Below, piece by piece: positions 14,057-14,138 of a DNA stretch of 14,138 bases. Source of the DNA: Betaproteobacteria bacterium UBA2592 (GTDB taxonomy: Bacteria > Pseudomonadota > Gammaproteobacteria > Burkholderiales > Rhodocyclaceae). Under the pieces are notes generated by a model, which was not told where the DNA came from, searched no databases, and saw only the letters and a program-made list of their open reading frames with translations. Position numbers and translations under genes: made by a program. Positions within the stretch are counted from its first letter, which is position 1; every line of letters starts with the position of its first letter. Where the stretch lies: positions 1 to 14,138 of the forward strand of contig DDKS01000053.1 in assembly GCA_002340095.1 (NCBI GenBank), read 5' to 3'.

Positions 14057-14138
14057 CCGAGGGTGCGAGCACCGCGCAACGCCGCAGATGGTCCAGCGCA
14101 GAAGTTTTTCAACGGCCTGCTAAGAGGGTGTTTACAAA
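14057..14138 (+). other. Non-coding 3' edge, possible start of a repeat or another locus
   Basis: These 82 bases after the kinase stop hold no open frame. A short self-complementary stretch GGTGCGAGCACC (14062-14073) has no following T-run, so it is not a convincing terminator. From about 14103 the sequence becomes more AT-rich (GTTTTTCAACGGCCTGCTAA, then GAGGGTGTTTACAAA), which has the look of an intergenic repeat or insertion-sequence end but is cut off by the window edge. Confidence 0.3.

Noticed and set aside
14062..14073. Possible terminator hairpin after the kinase gene
   Set aside because: Four to five pairs with a tiny loop and no T-run.

Overview
The window is GC-rich, densely packed chromosomal DNA with no plasmid, phage or CRISPR signature. 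Protein content and gene order suggest a betaproteobacterium, possibly Rhodocyclales-like. This is an inference from family resemblance: a TyrB-like aminotransferase next to uvrB, then a small tyrosine phosphatase; the proteobacterial gloB/yafS/rnhA/dnaQ neighbourhood; and a kinase-HDOD-GAF signalling protein. No rRNA, tRNA, complete insertion sequence or repeat array was found. No stretch over 300 bases lacks a gene; the longest gap is about 170 bases, between uvrB and the phosphatase.

Layout. (1) 40-1248 (-) is a class I aspartate/aromatic aminotransferase, divergent from uvrB (1357-3432, +). A low-molecular-weight protein tyrosine phosphatase follows (3607-4098, +), probably with its own promoter. 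(2) A tight leftward operon runs yafS-like methyltransferase (7636-6911) > rnhA (6918-6481) > dnaQ (6484-5753) > EamA/DMT transporter (5763-4855) > mtfA-like metallopeptidase (4858-4100). Every junction overlaps by 4-11 bases. The operon meets the phosphatase gene tail to tail with one base between the stop codons. (3) gloB (7665-8423, +) diverges from the methyltransferase across 28 bases. (4) A leftward signalling pair consists of a response-regulator diguanylate cyclase (9773-8823) and a stand-alone receiver protein (8817-8440). (5) A rightward overlapping set runs rmuC (9856-11169) > DUF3293 protein (11166-11642, TTG start) > an 805-residue Ser/Thr kinase-HDOD-GAF protein (11639-14056). 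The last 82 bases hold no gene.

Functional themes. Genome maintenance is well represented: UvrB (excision repair), RNase HI (RNA-DNA hybrids), DnaQ (proofreading) and RmuC (predicted nuclease-like protein limiting rearrangements). Signalling is the second theme: tyrosine phosphatase, receiver protein, diguanylate cyclase with an intact inhibitory site, and the kinase-HDOD-GAF protein. The most unusual item is that kinase and its translational coupling to rmuC and the DUF3293 gene. No clearly new multi-gene defence or mobile system is visible.
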